From positions 1-64,000 of the forward strand of contig NZ_JAAFZA010000029.1 of NCBI RefSeq assembly GCF_015356865.1: a DNA stretch of 64,000 bases, given 5' to 3'. A model generated the notes under the pieces. It made no database searches. It had not been told where the DNA came from and saw only the letters and a program-made list of their open reading frames with translations. Within the stretch, counting starts at the first letter, position 1. Every line of letters starts with the position of its first letter. The position numbers and the translations under genes were made by a program. Origin of the DNA: Catenulispora pinisilvae. GTDB taxonomy: Bacteria; Actinomycetota; Actinomycetes; Streptomycetales; Catenulisporaceae. This document shows positions 51,840 through 62,151 of the stretch, piece by piece.

Positions 51840-52457
51840 ATGCTCAACCGTTACGCGCGTGCCTTCTTCACCGCCATCTTCACCCCGACCGCCCGGTTCT
51901 TCCTGAAGATCGGGATCAGTCCGGACGCGGTGACTCTGGTCGGCACGCTCGGCGTGATCGCCGGGGCGCTGTGCTTCTACCCGCGCGGGTCGTTCTTCGT
52001 CGGGACGGTGGTCATCACCGCGTTTGTGTTCTCCGATCTGATCGACGGCACGATGGCGCGGATTCTGGAGCGCACCGACAAGTTCGGGGCGTTCTGGGAC
52101 TCCACGCTGGACCGGCTCGGGGACGCGGCGATCTTCGGCGGGCTGGCGTACTGGTTCGCCCGGGGCGGGAACCAGCCGGTGATGTTCGGGCTCTGTCTGG
52201 CGATCATGGCGCTGGGCGCGGTGGTGTCCTACGCCCGGGCCCGCGCCGAGGGGCTCGGGGTGAACGCCAACGTCGGCTACGTCGAACGCAGCGAGCGGCT
52301 GGTCGGGTCGCTGGTGGCGACCGGCCTGTCCGGGCTGGGCGTGCCCTACATCCAGGCGGTCACGCTGTGGGCCATCGCCATCGGGTCCTTCGTCACGCTG
52401 GTGCAGCGGGTGATGCTGGTCCGCAAGCAACTGCTCAAGGGGGAGGCGGTCGCGTGA
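51840..52457 (+). CDS. pgsA: Phosphatidylinositol phosphate synthase (CDP-alcohol phosphatidyltransferase)
   Basis: The 205-residue membrane enzyme joins CDP-diacylglycerol and inositol phosphate to make phosphatidylinositol phosphate. The CDP-alcohol motif is complete: IDGTMARILERTDKFGAFWD followed by STLDRLGD, with the metal aspartates. About six membrane segments surround it. It starts a tightly packed operon: its stop overlaps the GTG of the next gene (GTGA), and that gene in turn overlaps the third. The product feeds the PIM enzymes encoded next. Confidence 0.9.
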   Translation: MLNRYARAFFTAIFTPTARFFLKIGISPDAVTLVGTLGVIAGALCFYPRGSFFVGTVVITAFVFSDLIDGTMARILERTDKFGAFWDSTLDRLGDAAIFGGLAYWFARGGNQPVMFGLCLAIMALGAVVSYARARAEGLGVNANVGYVERSERLVGSLVATGLSGLGVPYIQAVTLWAIAIGSFVTLVQRVMLVRKQLLKGEAVA

Positions 52458-53518
52458 GCGAGGGGACCGTGCGTACGGAAAGCGCCAAGGAGCGGCTGGT
52501 CAGCTGGGGGTACGGGGCGGCGTGGGGGGCGGTGAAGCTGCTGCCGGAGCGCGCGGCCTACCGGGTGTTCGACCTCATCGCCGACCGGCTGTGGGCCCGG
52601 CGCGGCGGCCAGGTGCGGCAGCTGGAGAAGAACCTGCTGCGGGTGCTGGGCAAGGACACGTCGGAGGCGGCGCTGCGCGCGGTCTCGCACCAGGCCATGC
52701 GGTCGGCGCTGCGGCAGTACTGCGAGCAGTTCCGCGTGCCGACGTGGAGCCGCGAGCGCATCATGAGCGGCGTCGACTTCCCCGCCGAGGACATAGGGCG
52801 GCTGAAGGCGGCGATGTCCTCCGGCCGCGGGGCGATCCTGGCCCTGGGCCACACCGGCAACTACGACCACGCCGGGGTGTGGCTGGTGCACTTCACCGGC
52901 GAGGGCTTCACCACGGTCGCCGAGCACCTGAAGCCGGAGTCGGTGGCCGAGAAGTTCCTGGACTACCGGCGCGGCCTGGGCATGGAAGTGCTGCCGCACG
53001 ACGGGGGCCCGTCGGTGTTCGGCACGCTGGCCCGGCGGCTGCGGGCCGGCAAGACGGTCGCCCTGGTCGCCGACCGGGACCTGAGCGCCAGCGGCGCGCA
53101 GGTGACGATGTTCGGCGAGGCCACGCGGATCGCGGCCGGGCCGGCGGCGCTGGCGGTGCAGACCGGGGCGGCGCTGCTGCCGGTGCAGCTGTGGTACCCG
53201 TCGTATGGGCAGATGAGCATAAGGGTGGGGCTGGAGATTCCGGTTCCGGAGGACGGGAAGCGGCCGGAGAAGGTGGCCGTGATGTGCCAGCAGCTCGCCG
53301 ACGCTTATGCCGAGGGGATCGCGGCGCATCCGGCGGACTGGCACATGATGCAGAAGTTCTTCCTCGCGGACTTGGATCCGGCGAAGGCACCCAAGGCGAA
53401 GCCGGCGGAGCCGGACTCCGCAGAGGCGAAGCCCGCAGAGACTGAGCCCGCAGAGTCAGAGCCCGCGGAGCCGAAGCCCGAAGAGGCGGAGTCGTCGCCG
53501 TCCCAGGGGGCGTCGTGA
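52454..53518 (+). CDS. patA: Phosphatidylinositol mannoside acyltransferase
   Basis: This 354-residue protein belongs to the LPLAT superfamily: the acyl-transfer motif HxxxxD is LGHTGNYDHAG, later followed by VALVADRDLSASGAQVTMFGE. It adds a fatty acid to the mannose of PIM at the membrane surface. Gene order pgsA-patA-pimA with start/stop overlaps on both sides is the actinobacterial PIM operon. The last 40 residues are a Pro/Glu/Ala-repeat tail (AKPAEPDSAEAKPAETEPAE) not found in most homologues, probably disordered. Confidence 0.9.
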   Translation: MSEGTVRTESAKERLVSWGYGAAWGAVKLLPERAAYRVFDLIADRLWARRGGQVRQLEKNLLRVLGKDTSEAALRAVSHQAMRSALRQYCEQFRVPTWSRERIMSGVDFPAEDIGRLKAAMSSGRGAILALGHTGNYDHAGVWLVHFTGEGFTTVAEHLKPESVAEKFLDYRRGLGMEVLPHDGGPSVFGTLARRLRAGKTVALVADRDLSASGAQVTMFGEATRIAAGPAALAVQTGAALLPVQLWYPSYGQMSIRVGLEIPVPEDGKRPEKVAVMCQQLADAYAEGIAAHPADWHMMQKFFLADLDPAKAPKAKPAEPDSAEAKPAETEPAESEPAEPKPEEAESSPSQGAS

Positions 53519-54690
53519 AAATCGGCGTGGTCTGCCCCTACGCGTGGGACATCCCAGGCGGCGTGCAGAACCACGTCCGGGACCTGGCCGAGCACCTGAT
53601 CCGGCTGGGCCACGAGGTCTCGGTGCTGGCCCCGGCCGACGACGAGGCCTCGCTGCCGGCGTACGTCACCCACGCCGGGCGTGCGGTCCCGGTGCCGTAC
53701 AACGGCTCGGTGGCGCGCGTGAACTTCGGCTTCCTGTCCGCCGCGCGGGTGCGGCGCTGGCTGCACGACGGCGCGTTCGACGTGCTGCACGTGCACGAGC
53801 CGTCCTCGCCGAGCCTGTCGATGCTGGCCTGCTGGGCCGGCTCTGGGCCGATCGTGGCCACCTTCCACACCGCCAACCCGCGCTCGCGGGCGATGACGGT
53901 CGCGTACCCGATCCTCCAGCCCACGCTGGAGAAGATCAGCGCCCGTATCGCCGTGTCCGAATACGCGCGCCGCACCCTGGTCGAGCACCTGGGCGGCGAC
54001 GCGGTGGTGATCCCGAACGGCGTGGACGTCGGCTTCTACGAACGCGCCGAGCCCAAGGCGGAGTGGCAGACGCAGCCCGGGCAGGGCGGCACGCTGGCGT
54101 TCATCGGCCGCATCAACGAATCCCGCAAGGGCCTGGCCACGCTGCTGGAGGCGTTCCCGGAGATCGCCGCGGCCCGCCCGGGCGTGCGCCTGCTGGTCCT
54201 CGGCGGCGGCGACACCGAGGAGGCCGCGGCGTTCCTGCCGGACGCGGTGCGCGGCCAGGTGGAGTTCCTGGGCCGGCTCTCCGACACGGACAAGGCACGC
54301 CTGCTCTCCAGCGTGGACGTCTACGTGGCGCCCAACCTCGGCGGCGAGAGCTTCGGCATCATCCTGGTCGAGGCCATGTCCGCCGGAGCGCCGGTGCTGG
54401 CCAGCGACCTGGACGCCTTCGAGCTGGTCCTGGAGGGCGGCACGGTCGGCCGCACGTTCCCGGTCGGCGACGCCCACGCCCTGGCCGAGGACGCGATCGA
54501 GCTGCTGGGCGACGCCAAGGAGCGCGCGCGGCTGTCGGAGGCGGCCTCGCTCGCGGTGCGCCGCTACGACTGGTCGGTGGTGGCCGCGGACCTGCTCGCG
54601 GTGTACGAGATGGTGACGACGGATCCGGCTTCGGTGGCGCGGGCCGCCGAGGTGGAGGCGCTGAGCGCGGCCGAGTTGCTGGAGCCCTGA
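53515..54690 (+). CDS. pimA: GDP-mannose-dependent phosphatidylinositol mannosyltransferase
   Basis: The 391-residue GT4-family glycosyltransferase adds the first mannose to phosphatidylinositol. The N-terminal Rossmann fold starts MKIGVVCPYAWDIPGGVQNHVRDLAEHL, and the C-terminal fold holds the EX7E-type motif as NLGGESFGIILVEAMSAGAPVLASDLDAF. It begins at a GTG overlapping the patA stop, so pgsA, patA and pimA are translated as one coupled unit. An intrinsic terminator with a T-run follows. Confidence 0.93.
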   Translation: MKIGVVCPYAWDIPGGVQNHVRDLAEHLIRLGHEVSVLAPADDEASLPAYVTHAGRAVPVPYNGSVARVNFGFLSAARVRRWLHDGAFDVLHVHEPSSPSLSMLACWAGSGPIVATFHTANPRSRAMTVAYPILQPTLEKISARIAVSEYARRTLVEHLGGDAVVIPNGVDVGFYERAEPKAEWQTQPGQGGTLAFIGRINESRKGLATLLEAFPEIAAARPGVRLLVLGGGDTEEAAAFLPDAVRGQVEFLGRLSDTDKARLLSSVDVYVAPNLGGESFGIILVEAMSAGAPVLASDLDAFELVLEGGTVGRTFPVGDAHALAEDAIELLGDAKERARLSEAASLAVRRYDWSVVAADLLAVYEMVTTDPASVARAAEVEALSAAELLEP

Positions 54691-54708
54691 GGTTCCACGG
54701 CTGTCGCG

Positions 54709-54737
54709 CGGCCCGGGTGGTCCACCCGGGCCGTTTT
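54709..54737 (+). terminator. Intrinsic terminator after pimA
   Basis: CGGCCCGGGTGG (54709-54720) and CCACCCGGGCCG (54722-54733) are exact complements, directly followed by TTTT (54734-54737). Inner bases must open for a loop. This closes the PI/PIM operon. Confidence 0.88.
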
Positions 54738-54748
54738 CGCTGCCTGAT

Positions 54749-55474
54749 TCAGCCCTCGAAATCCTCGAAGTCCTCGAAGCTCTCAGTGCTGCCGGTCGCA
54801 CCGCCGAGCAGCCAGGGGATCCGCAGCTCCTCGGCGCTGACGCTGTAGGTCTGGACCAGGTCGGCGCGCTCGGGATCGTCCTCGGGCAGCGCGGAGGCCA
54901 GCGCGGCCTGTGCCGCGAGGGTCAGCGCCCGGGCGCCGAGCGCCGCGCGCAGGTGGAGCGAGCGTCGCAGCATCTGGACGCCCTCCGCGGGCTCGCGGTG
55001 TGCGGACAGGTGGCGGACGCAGATGGACTCCAAGCGCGCGTCCCGCTCCTTCACCCCGACTTCGAGCGCCGCCTCGAAGCGCGGGACCGCGCCGCCGGCG
55101 TCCCCGTCGACGTTGTCGAGCAGGCATCCCCAGTGGAACTCGGCCCAGCCGCGGGTGGCCCGGTCGCCGTCCCGCACCGCGTTCCGGAATCCGGCCTCGG
55201 CGTCGGCGCGGTCGTCCGGACGCGGGTCGCGGCGGAACAACAGGCGGCTGTAGGCCAGGCGCGCCCGCAGCACCTGGGCCGCCGGCGAGGCCGGGTCGAG
55301 GGCTGCGACGGCCTGCTCGGCCTCGTCGTGCCCGGCCAACTGGAAGAACCAGCGTTCCACGGCTATCTCGGCGCGCAGCTCGGGTTCGGTGTCGGGGGCC
55401 AGCGCGGCCAGCGCCGCGTCCCACTCTCCGAGCAGCCACAAACGCCGAGCTATGTAGGTGGTGTCAGCTATCAT
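54749..55474 (-). CDS. Helical-repeat (TPR-like) hypothetical protein
   Basis: The 241-residue protein is almost entirely short Ala/Arg/Glu-rich helices (LLGEWDAALAALAPDTEPELRAEIAVERWFFQLAGHDEAEQAV; WAEFHWGCLLDNVDGDAGGAVPRFEAALEVG) with the spacing of TPR-like repeats. It ends in an acidic Phe-Glu-Asp tail (FEDFEDFEG). No enzyme motif is seen. Its ATG at 55474 faces the ATG of the divergent CGNR gene and overlaps it by two bases, so one of the two starts may be further inside. Function unknown. Confidence 0.65.
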   Translation of the reverse strand: MIADTTYIARRLWLLGEWDAALAALAPDTEPELRAEIAVERWFFQLAGHDEAEQAVAALDPASPAAQVLRARLAYSRLLFRRDPRPDDRADAEAGFRNAVRDGDRATRGWAEFHWGCLLDNVDGDAGGAVPRFEAALEVGVKERDARLESICVRHLSAHREPAEGVQMLRRSLHLRAALGARALTLAAQAALASALPEDDPERADLVQTYSVSAEELRIPWLLGGATGSTESFEDFEDFEG

Positions 55475-56021
55475 GGAGCCTACAGTAGGAATCGGCGATG
55501 TAGGCGGTCAAGTGCAATACGGTGACTACATAGGAAACGTGACCCGACTCGCGGTCGAGCTGGCCAACACCGCCACGCTGGACCTGGACGGCGAACTGGT
55601 CGCGGCGTTCTTCGACGAACACGAGGTCGTCCCGCCGCCCGACGGCACCTACGGCGGCCTCGCCGACCTGGTGTGCACCGCGCTGGCTCAGCTCGTCGAC
55701 GGCGACGCCCCCGACGCGGTCCACCGGCTCCTGCGCGACTACCCGCCGGAGATGCACTTGTCCGACCACGACGGCGTCCTCCACATCCACTTCAGCCGCG
55801 ACGGCGCCCCCGCCGAGCGCTGGCTGGGCCAGCTGATCGCGGCGAAGCTCGCCCTGGTGGCGGCCGGCGATCCGGCGGTGACGCTGGGCCGCTGCGCCGC
55901 GGCGGGTTGTGGAAACTACTTCGTGGACCAGTCCCGGAACCGCACGCGGCGCTTCTGCGGCAACGCCTGCGCGAGCCGCACGACCGTCGCGGCCTACCGA
56001 GCGCGCGCTACGCAGGGTTGA
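55473..56021 (+). CDS. CGNR zinc-finger (ABATE-type) protein
   Basis: The 182-residue protein has an N-terminal all-helical ABATE-like domain (LAVELANTATLDLDGELVAAFFDEHEVV) and a C-terminal CGNR zinc finger: CAAAGCGNYFVDQSRNRTRRFCGNACASRTTVAAYRAR, with the cysteines spaced as in the family. These are putative stress-linked transcription regulators. The start is uncertain: ATG 55473 overlaps the divergent gene's ATG, and GTG 55512 or GTG 55539 are sensible alternatives. CTATGTAG/CTACATAG repeats at 55450 and 55526 flank the region. Confidence 0.75.
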   Translation: MEPTVGIGDVGGQVQYGDYIGNVTRLAVELANTATLDLDGELVAAFFDEHEVVPPPDGTYGGLADLVCTALAQLVDGDAPDAVHRLLRDYPPEMHLSDHDGVLHIHFSRDGAPAERWLGQLIAAKLALVAAGDPAVTLGRCAAAGCGNYFVDQSRNRTRRFCGNACASRTTVAAYRARATQG

Positions 56022-56126
56022 GAGCCACCGCTGCGCTCAGCCGGGGTTGCGCTGTGCGCGGTACTTTCCCGCCCCCTCATCGACCGAGGGGCCCAGACCA
56101 CCCCCGGCCCACTAGGCTGACCAACC

Positions 56127-56669
56127 GTGTCCGTCCTCGTCTACGCCGCAGCGGTCGTCCTGCTCATCGGCCTCTACCTCAGCTGGACCGCCAACCGGCT
56201 GGACCGTCTGCACACCCGGCGCGACGCGGCCTGGGCCGCGCTGGACGCGCAGCTCGTGCGGCGGGCCTCGGTGTCGCTGGACCTGGCGGCCTCTCGGCTG
56301 CTGGACCCGGCCGCCTCGATCCTGCTCGACGACGCCGCGCACACCGCGCGCGACGCCGCCGCGGACAGCCGCGACCTCGCGGAGACGAACCTGACCCGGG
56401 TGCTGCGCGACGTCTTCGACGACCCCAAGGAGAGCCTGGCGCTCAAGGAGCGGCCGGGCGGGGGCGCGCTGCTGGTCGAACTGGACTCGGCCTGCCGGCG
56501 GGTGCAGTTGTCACGGCATTTCTACAACGACGCCGTGCGCGTCACGTGGGTGCTGCGGCGGCAGCGGCTGGTGCGGTGGTTCCGGTTGGCCGGACACGCG
56601 CCGTTCCCGGACCAGTTCGAGATGGACGACGAGGAACCGGTCGGCTTGCGCGGGATGGCCGCCGGGTAG
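56127..56669 (+). CDS. LemA-like membrane protein
   Basis: The 180-residue protein has one N-terminal membrane segment (residues 2-20, VLVYAAAVVLLIGLYLSW), then long helices (TANRLDRLHTRRDAAWAALDAQLVRRASVSLDLAASRL) and the family-like motif RRVQLSRHFYNDAVR near residue 130. This fits a shortened LemA-type protein with a cytoplasmic or extracytoplasmic helical bundle. In Streptomyces a gene of this kind stands between pimA and pdxS, as here. Function unknown. Confidence 0.72.
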   Translation: MSVLVYAAAVVLLIGLYLSWTANRLDRLHTRRDAAWAALDAQLVRRASVSLDLAASRLLDPAASILLDDAAHTARDAAADSRDLAETNLTRVLRDVFDDPKESLALKERPGGGALLVELDSACRRVQLSRHFYNDAVRVTWVLRRQRLVRWFRLAGHAPFPDQFEMDDEEPVGLRGMAAG

Positions 56670-56908
56670 TCTCGGGCGTGCGGGGCGCGGTAAGAGGCGC
56701 GTAAGGGGCACGGTGTGTGTAAGGACCATCACGGACCTGCGGTTCTGACGAGTCCCAGCCGACGCAAGTCGCCTCACCGTCCACTCCCGCATCCTGACCT
56801 GGCCAGATTGTCAGGTGGATCACACTTGCGCGCCCTCTAGGATGGTGCTCCGGAGGCAGTCCGCTCATCCGGCAGTTATTTAATCTACCTTCCCTTGTGA
56901 GGTCCACC

Positions 56909-57820
<912 letters not shown>

Positions 57821-57823
57821 TGC

Positions 57824-58438
57824 ATGGCGACCACAGCTGACCCGGTGATCGGCGTGCTCGCGCTGCAAGGCGACTTCCGCGAGCACGTCGCGGCCCTGAA
57901 GGCGATCGGCGCCCGCAGCGCTCTGGTGCGCCGCCCCGACGATTTGCAGTCGGTCGACGCGCTGATCGTGCCGGGCGGGGAATCCACCACGATGTGGAAG
58001 CTCGCCACCACGGCCGAGATGTTCGAGCCGGTCCGCAAGCGGATCGCCGACGGGATGCCGGCCTTCGGCACCTGCGCCGGGATGATCATGCTGGCCGACC
58101 GGATCACCGACGCCGCCGCCGGTCAGCAGACCTTCGGCGGGCTGCCGATCACCGTGCGGCGCAACGCTTTCGGGCGACAGACCGAGTCGTTCGAGGAGCC
58201 GATCGCCTTCGACGGCATCGGCGAATTGGCTGGTGTCTTCATCCGCGCGCCGTGGGTGGAGAGCGTCGAAGACGGTGTCGAGGTGCTGGCTCGCGTCACG
58301 AGTGGCCCGGCAATCGGTAGGATCGTCGCGGTCCGGCAGGGAAACCTGCTGGCGACGTCCTTCCATCCGGAGCTGACCGCGGACCGCCGGATCCACGAGT
58401 TCTTCGTGGCGATGGTGCACGACCGCGGCTCGGCCTGA
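57824..58438 (+). CDS. pdxT: Pyridoxal 5'-phosphate synthase, glutaminase subunit
   Basis: The 204-residue PdxT hydrolyses glutamine and channels ammonia to PdxS. The class I amidotransferase features are [12 protein letters not shown], the catalytic cysteine in [13 protein letters not shown], and the His-Glu pair in [15 protein letters not shown]. It starts 3 bp after the pdxS stop, so expression is coupled. YebC follows. Confidence 0.95.
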   Translation: MATTADPVIGVLALQGDFREHVAALKAIGARSALVRRPDDLQSVDALIVPGGESTTMWKLATTAEMFEPVRKRIADGMPAFGTCAGMIMLADRITDAAAGQQTFGGLPITVRRNAFGRQTESFEEPIAFDGIGELAGVFIRAPWVESVEDGVEVLARVTSGPAIGRIVAVRQGNLLATSFHPELTADRRIHEFFVAMVHDRGSA

Positions 58439-58466
58439 ATGAATTCGTAGTTAGGGAGCAGGGGTA

Positions 58467-59222
58467 ATGTCCGGCCACTCCAAATGGGCGACCACCAAGC
58501 ACAAGAAGGCGGTCATCGACGCCAAGCGCGGCAAGCTGTTCGCCCGGCTGATCAAGAACATCGAAGTCGCCGCCAAGACCGGCGGCGGAGATGTGACGGG
58601 TAACCCCACGCTCTTCGACGCGGTCCAGAAGGCCAAGAAGAACTCGGTCCCGGCCGACAACATCGACCGCGCGGTCAAGCGCGGGTCCGGCGCGGAGGCC
58701 GGCGGCGCCGACTGGCAGACCATCATGTACGAGGGCTACGCCCCGAACGGCGTGGCGGTCCTGATCGAGTGCCTGACCGACAACCGCAACCGCGCCGCCT
58801 CCGAGGTGCGGGTGGCCATGACCCGCAACGGCGGCTCGATGGCCGACCCGGGCTCGGTGTCGTACATGTTCACCCGCAAGGGTGTGGTGATCGTCCCCAA
58901 GTCCGGCAGCCTGACCGAGGACGACGTCCTGCTGGCGGTCCTGGAGGCCGGCGCCGAGGAGGTCAACGACCTCGGCGAGGCCTTCGAGGTGGTCAGCGAG
59001 GCCGCCGACCTGATCCCGGTGCGCACCGCGCTGCAAGGCGCCGACATCGACTACGAGTCGGCCGAGTCCTCCTTCCTGCCGTCGGTGCAGGTGGAGCTGG
59101 ACGAGGACGGCGCGCGCAAGGTGTTCCGCCTCATCGAGGCCCTGGAGGACAGCGACGACGTGCAGAACGTCTACGCCAACTTCGACGTCTCCGACGACGT
59201 CATGGAGAAGATCGACGCCTGA
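58467..59222 (+). CDS. yebC: YebC/PmpR-family DNA-binding regulator
   Basis: The 251-residue protein begins [32 protein letters not shown], which identifies the YebC family. It continues with [38 protein letters not shown] and [25 protein letters not shown]. YebC proteins were described as regulators of recombination genes and, more recently, as translation-linked factors. GGAG precedes the ATG at 58467. Its place before ruvCAB is conserved in actinobacteria; here a MITE separates it from ruvC. Confidence 0.94.
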   Translation: MSGHSKWATTKHKKAVIDAKRGKLFARLIKNIEVAAKTGGGDVTGNPTLFDAVQKAKKNSVPADNIDRAVKRGSGAEAGGADWQTIMYEGYAPNGVAVLIECLTDNRNRAASEVRVAMTRNGGSMADPGSVSYMFTRKGVVIVPKSGSLTEDDVLLAVLEAGAEEVNDLGEAFEVVSEAADLIPVRTALQGADIDYESAESSFLPSVQVELDEDGARKVFRLIEALEDSDDVQNVYANFDVSDDVMEKIDA

Positions 59223-59294
59223 TAGGCGCAGCTCTCCCTCGGAGCCGGGCACGCTGATGGCGGCCCGGCTCCGTCGCTGTGTCCGTCCGCGCCG

Positions 59295-59515
59295 CTAGAC
59301 GATTGATTCCTGGGGGTACCGGCGCGAAACGACACGCAGCCTCTGGCTGCCAAGGGCACAGTAGCGGCGCCTGGCCGCCCCGGCCGGCCACCCGAAGCCA
59401 ACCAGGGCTGAGGGCGGCCGTCCGGGTCGCCCATGCTTGCTGCTGAGCCGTTTCGCAAAACTGCTTGTCGGCTGGCGGTCCTGCTTGCCGGAACCCCCAG
59501 GAATCAATCGTCTAG
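59295..59515. mobile_element. 221-bp MITE with 28-bp CTAG-ended inverted repeats
   Basis: Both ends begin CTAGACGATTGATTCCTGGG when read inward (59295 onward, and 59515 backward on the minus strand); over 28 bp there is a single mismatch. Subterminal GCGAAACG is also inverted. There is no open frame with coding character. Size, terminal inverted repeats and absence of a gene fit a miniature inverted-repeat element. CTAG at both edges may be the duplicated target. It sits between yebC and ruvC without disrupting either. Confidence 0.85.
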
Positions 59516-59566
59516 GCTTCCCTGCACAAGAGAACTGCTGTTTGTCGCAACGGAGGTCGGTCGCGC

Positions 59567-60079
59567 GTGCGGGTGCTGGGGGTCGATCCGGGACTGACGC
59601 GGTGCGGCGTGGGGGTGGTCGAGGGCACGCCCGGGCGGCCGCTGACGCTGGTCGGGGTCGGCGTGATCCGCACCCCGGCGGACATGGACCTCTCGCGCCG
59701 GCTGCTGGCCATCGAGACCGGGCTGGAGGAGTGGTTCGCCGAGCACCGGCCGGAGGCGGTCGCGGTCGAGCGGGTCTTCAGCCAGCACAACGTGCGGACC
59801 GTGATGGGCACCGCGCAGGCCAGCGCGGTGGCGATGCTGGTGGCCGCCCGGCACGGACTGCCGGTCGCGCTGCACACGCCGAGCGAGGTCAAGGCGGCGA
59901 TCAGCGGATCCGGGCGGGCCGACAAGGACCAGGTGGCGGCCATGGTGGCGCGGGTGCTGCGGCTGCCCGAGCCGCCCAAGCCGGCCGACGCCGCCGACGC
60001 CGCGGCCCTGGCCATCTGCCACATCTGGCGCGGGACCGCGCAGAACCGGCTGGCCGCGGCGATCGCGAAGCAGCGGTGA
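59567..60079 (+). CDS. ruvC: Holliday junction resolvase RuvC
   Basis: The 170-residue nuclease cuts four-way junctions. [19 protein letters not shown] carries the first catalytic Asp, [21 protein letters not shown] the Glu, and [17 protein letters not shown] the last acidic pair. The GTG at 59567 has GGAGG 11 bases upstream, a somewhat long spacing. It starts about 50 bp after the MITE, so the element or its edge probably carries or borders the ruvCAB promoter. RuvA follows after 48 bp. Confidence 0.94.
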   Translation: MRVLGVDPGLTRCGVGVVEGTPGRPLTLVGVGVIRTPADMDLSRRLLAIETGLEEWFAEHRPEAVAVERVFSQHNVRTVMGTAQASAVAMLVAARHGLPVALHTPSEVKAAISGSGRADKDQVAAMVARVLRLPEPPKPADAADAAALAICHIWRGTAQNRLAAAIAKQR

Positions 60080-60127
60080 GCGCTTTCATGAATTCAGCAC
60101 AGTGATCAGCACAGTGAGGAGTGGCGC

Positions 60128-60754
60128 GTGATCGCCTTCGTATCCGGCCCGGTGGCCTCGGTGACCCCGACCAGCGCGGTGGTCGAGGTCGGCGGCGTGG
60201 GCATGCTCGTGCACTGCGGCCCCGGCACGCTGGCCGCCCTCACCGTCGGGGAGAAGGCGAAACTCTTCACCGCCCTGGTGGTCCGCGAGGACTCGCTGAC
60301 CCTCTACGGCTTCACCACCGACGACGAGCGCGCCACCTTCGAACTCGTGCAGACCGCCAGCGGCATCGGCCCGAAGGTGGCCCAGGCCATGCTCTCGGTG
60401 CACTCCCCGGACACCCTGCGCACCATCTTCATGACCGGCGACGAAGCCGCCCTGACCCAGGTCCCGGGCATCGGCAAGAAGGGCGCTCAGCGCCTGCTCC
60501 TGGAGCTCAAGGAACGCCTCGGCCCGCCCACCGGCGCCGTCCCGGGCCAGACGCACAACGGCTGGAGCCGCGCCGGCCTGGGCTCCTGGCGCGTTCAACT
60601 GCTCGAGGCGCTGACCGGCCTGGGCTGGACGGCGCGGGAGGCGGACGACGCGGTCACGGCGGTCGGCCCGCTGGCCGCCGAGCAGGAGGCGGCTGGGCAG
60701 ACGGTGCAGCTCGGGCCGTTGTTGAAGGCTGCTTTGCGGACGATGAAGAAGTAG
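60128..60754 (+). CDS. ruvA: Holliday junction DNA helicase subunit RuvA
   Basis: The 208-residue protein binds the four-way junction and recruits RuvB. The N-terminal OB domain ([30 protein letters not shown]), helix-hairpin-helix pairs ([38 protein letters not shown]) and the C-terminal domain III ([19 protein letters not shown]) are all present. The GTG start has GAGGA upstream. RuvB follows 40 bp later. Confidence 0.94.
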   Translation: MIAFVSGPVASVTPTSAVVEVGGVGMLVHCGPGTLAALTVGEKAKLFTALVVREDSLTLYGFTTDDERATFELVQTASGIGPKVAQAMLSVHSPDTLRTIFMTGDEAALTQVPGIGKKGAQRLLLELKERLGPPTGAVPGQTHNGWSRAGLGSWRVQLLEALTGLGWTAREADDAVTAVGPLAAEQEAAGQTVQLGPLLKAALRTMKK

Positions 60755-60794
60755 CCGGGGCTGGCCATCGCTTCAGTCGGAGCGCCCTGACACG

Positions 60795-61856
60795 ATGGAC
60801 CCCGAGTCCGTCCCGAGCACACCCCCCAGGAGAACCGCCGCCGTGGAACAGGAAACCGAACGCCTCGTCTCCGGCGCCGCCGTCAGCGGCGACGCCGAGG
60901 AGCAGGCGGCCGAGGCGGCGCTGCGGCCCAAGCGGCTGGCCGAGTTCGTCGGGCAGCCCAAGGTGCGCGATCAGTTGTCGCTGGTGCTGGACGCGGCGCG
61001 GCTGCGGGCGGCGGCGCCTGATCACATCCTGCTGTCCGGGCCGCCCGGGCTGGGGAAGACGACGCTGTCGATGATCATCGCCAATGAGATGGCGGCGCCG
61101 ATCCGGATCACGTCCGGGCCGGCCATCCAGCACGCCGGCGACCTGGCCGCGATCCTGTCCTCACTGGCCGAGGGCGAGGTGTTGTTCCTCGACGAGATCC
61201 ACCGGATGTCGCGGCCCGCCGAGGAGATGCTGTACATGGCGATGGAGGACTTCCGGGTCGACGTCATCGTCGGCAAGGGGCCCGGGGCCACCGCGATCCC
61301 GTTGGAGCTGCCGCCGTTCACGCTGGTCGGCGCCACCACGCGCTCGGGCCTGTTGCCCGCGCCGCTGCGCGACCGGTTCGGGTTCACCGCGCATCTGGAG
61401 TTCTACTCCGCCGAGGATCTGGAGTACGTCGTCAACCGCTCCGCGCGCCTGCTCAACGTGCGCATCGACGCCGAGGGCGCGAAGGAGATCGCCGGGCGTT
61501 CGCGTGGCACCCCGCGGATCGCGAACCGGCTGCTGCGGCGGGTGCGCGACTACGCCGAGGTGAAAGCCGACGGCGCCGTGAACCTGGAGATCGCGCGGGC
61601 CGCGCTGGCCGTCTACGAGGTGGACGAGCGCGGCCTGGACCGGCTGGACCGCGCCGTGCTGCACGCGCTGCTCAAGCTGTTCGGCGGCGGCCCGGTCGGG
61701 CTGTCCACCCTGGCCGTGGCGGTGGGGGAGGAGTCCGAGACGGTCGAGGAAGTGGCCGAGCCGTTCCTGGTGCGGGAGGGCCTGCTCGCGCGGACGCCGC
61801 GGGGCCGTATCGCGACCGCCGCGGCGTGGGCGCATTTCGGCCTCAGCGCCCCGTGA
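60795..61856 (+). CDS. ruvB: Holliday junction DNA helicase motor RuvB
   Basis: The 353-residue AAA+ motor drives branch migration. The sequence shows [26 protein letters not shown], Walker [19 protein letters not shown], Walker [18 protein letters not shown], sensor 1 [20 protein letters not shown] with the arginine finger, and [21 protein letters not shown]. The C-terminal winged helix follows. It completes the ruvCAB operon. Confidence 0.96.
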   Translation: MDPESVPSTPPRRTAAVEQETERLVSGAAVSGDAEEQAAEAALRPKRLAEFVGQPKVRDQLSLVLDAARLRAAAPDHILLSGPPGLGKTTLSMIIANEMAAPIRITSGPAIQHAGDLAAILSSLAEGEVLFLDEIHRMSRPAEEMLYMAMEDFRVDVIVGKGPGATAIPLELPPFTLVGATTRSGLLPAPLRDRFGFTAHLEFYSAEDLEYVVNRSARLLNVRIDAEGAKEIAGRSRGTPRIANRLLRRVRDYAEVKADGAVNLEIARAALAVYEVDERGLDRLDRAVLHALLKLFGGGPVGLSTLAVAVGEESETVEEVAEPFLVREGLLARTPRGRIATAAAWAHFGLSAP

Positions 61857-62151
61857 TCAGGTGAAGCGCGCCGATTACCGCTTGATATCGGGCATATCAC
61901 GCCAGGCGGCGCGACAACATCGTTCTCGGGAGTCCCACCAGGGGACTTGCGGCGCTCGGGACCCTATGCGGTTCACAAGTTCCGGATGATTTCGACTACG
62001 TTGGGTCACGGGAACCGGCCGAAGGCCCCGGACCGTTGTTCGGGGCGTATCGGCTCGCATAAACTCCCGCGAGTCGGGCGGTGCCCCCCACCGCCCATCA
62101 GCGACCTCCCGGCCCGGCGCCGGCGGTCTTCAACAAGGACCAGCGACACCT

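Noticed and set aside
56795-56845. TTGTCA ... TAGGAT promoter for pdxS
   Set aside because: The spacing between the two boxes is about 24 bp, too long for a standard promoter; the -10-like TAGGAT alone is not enough.
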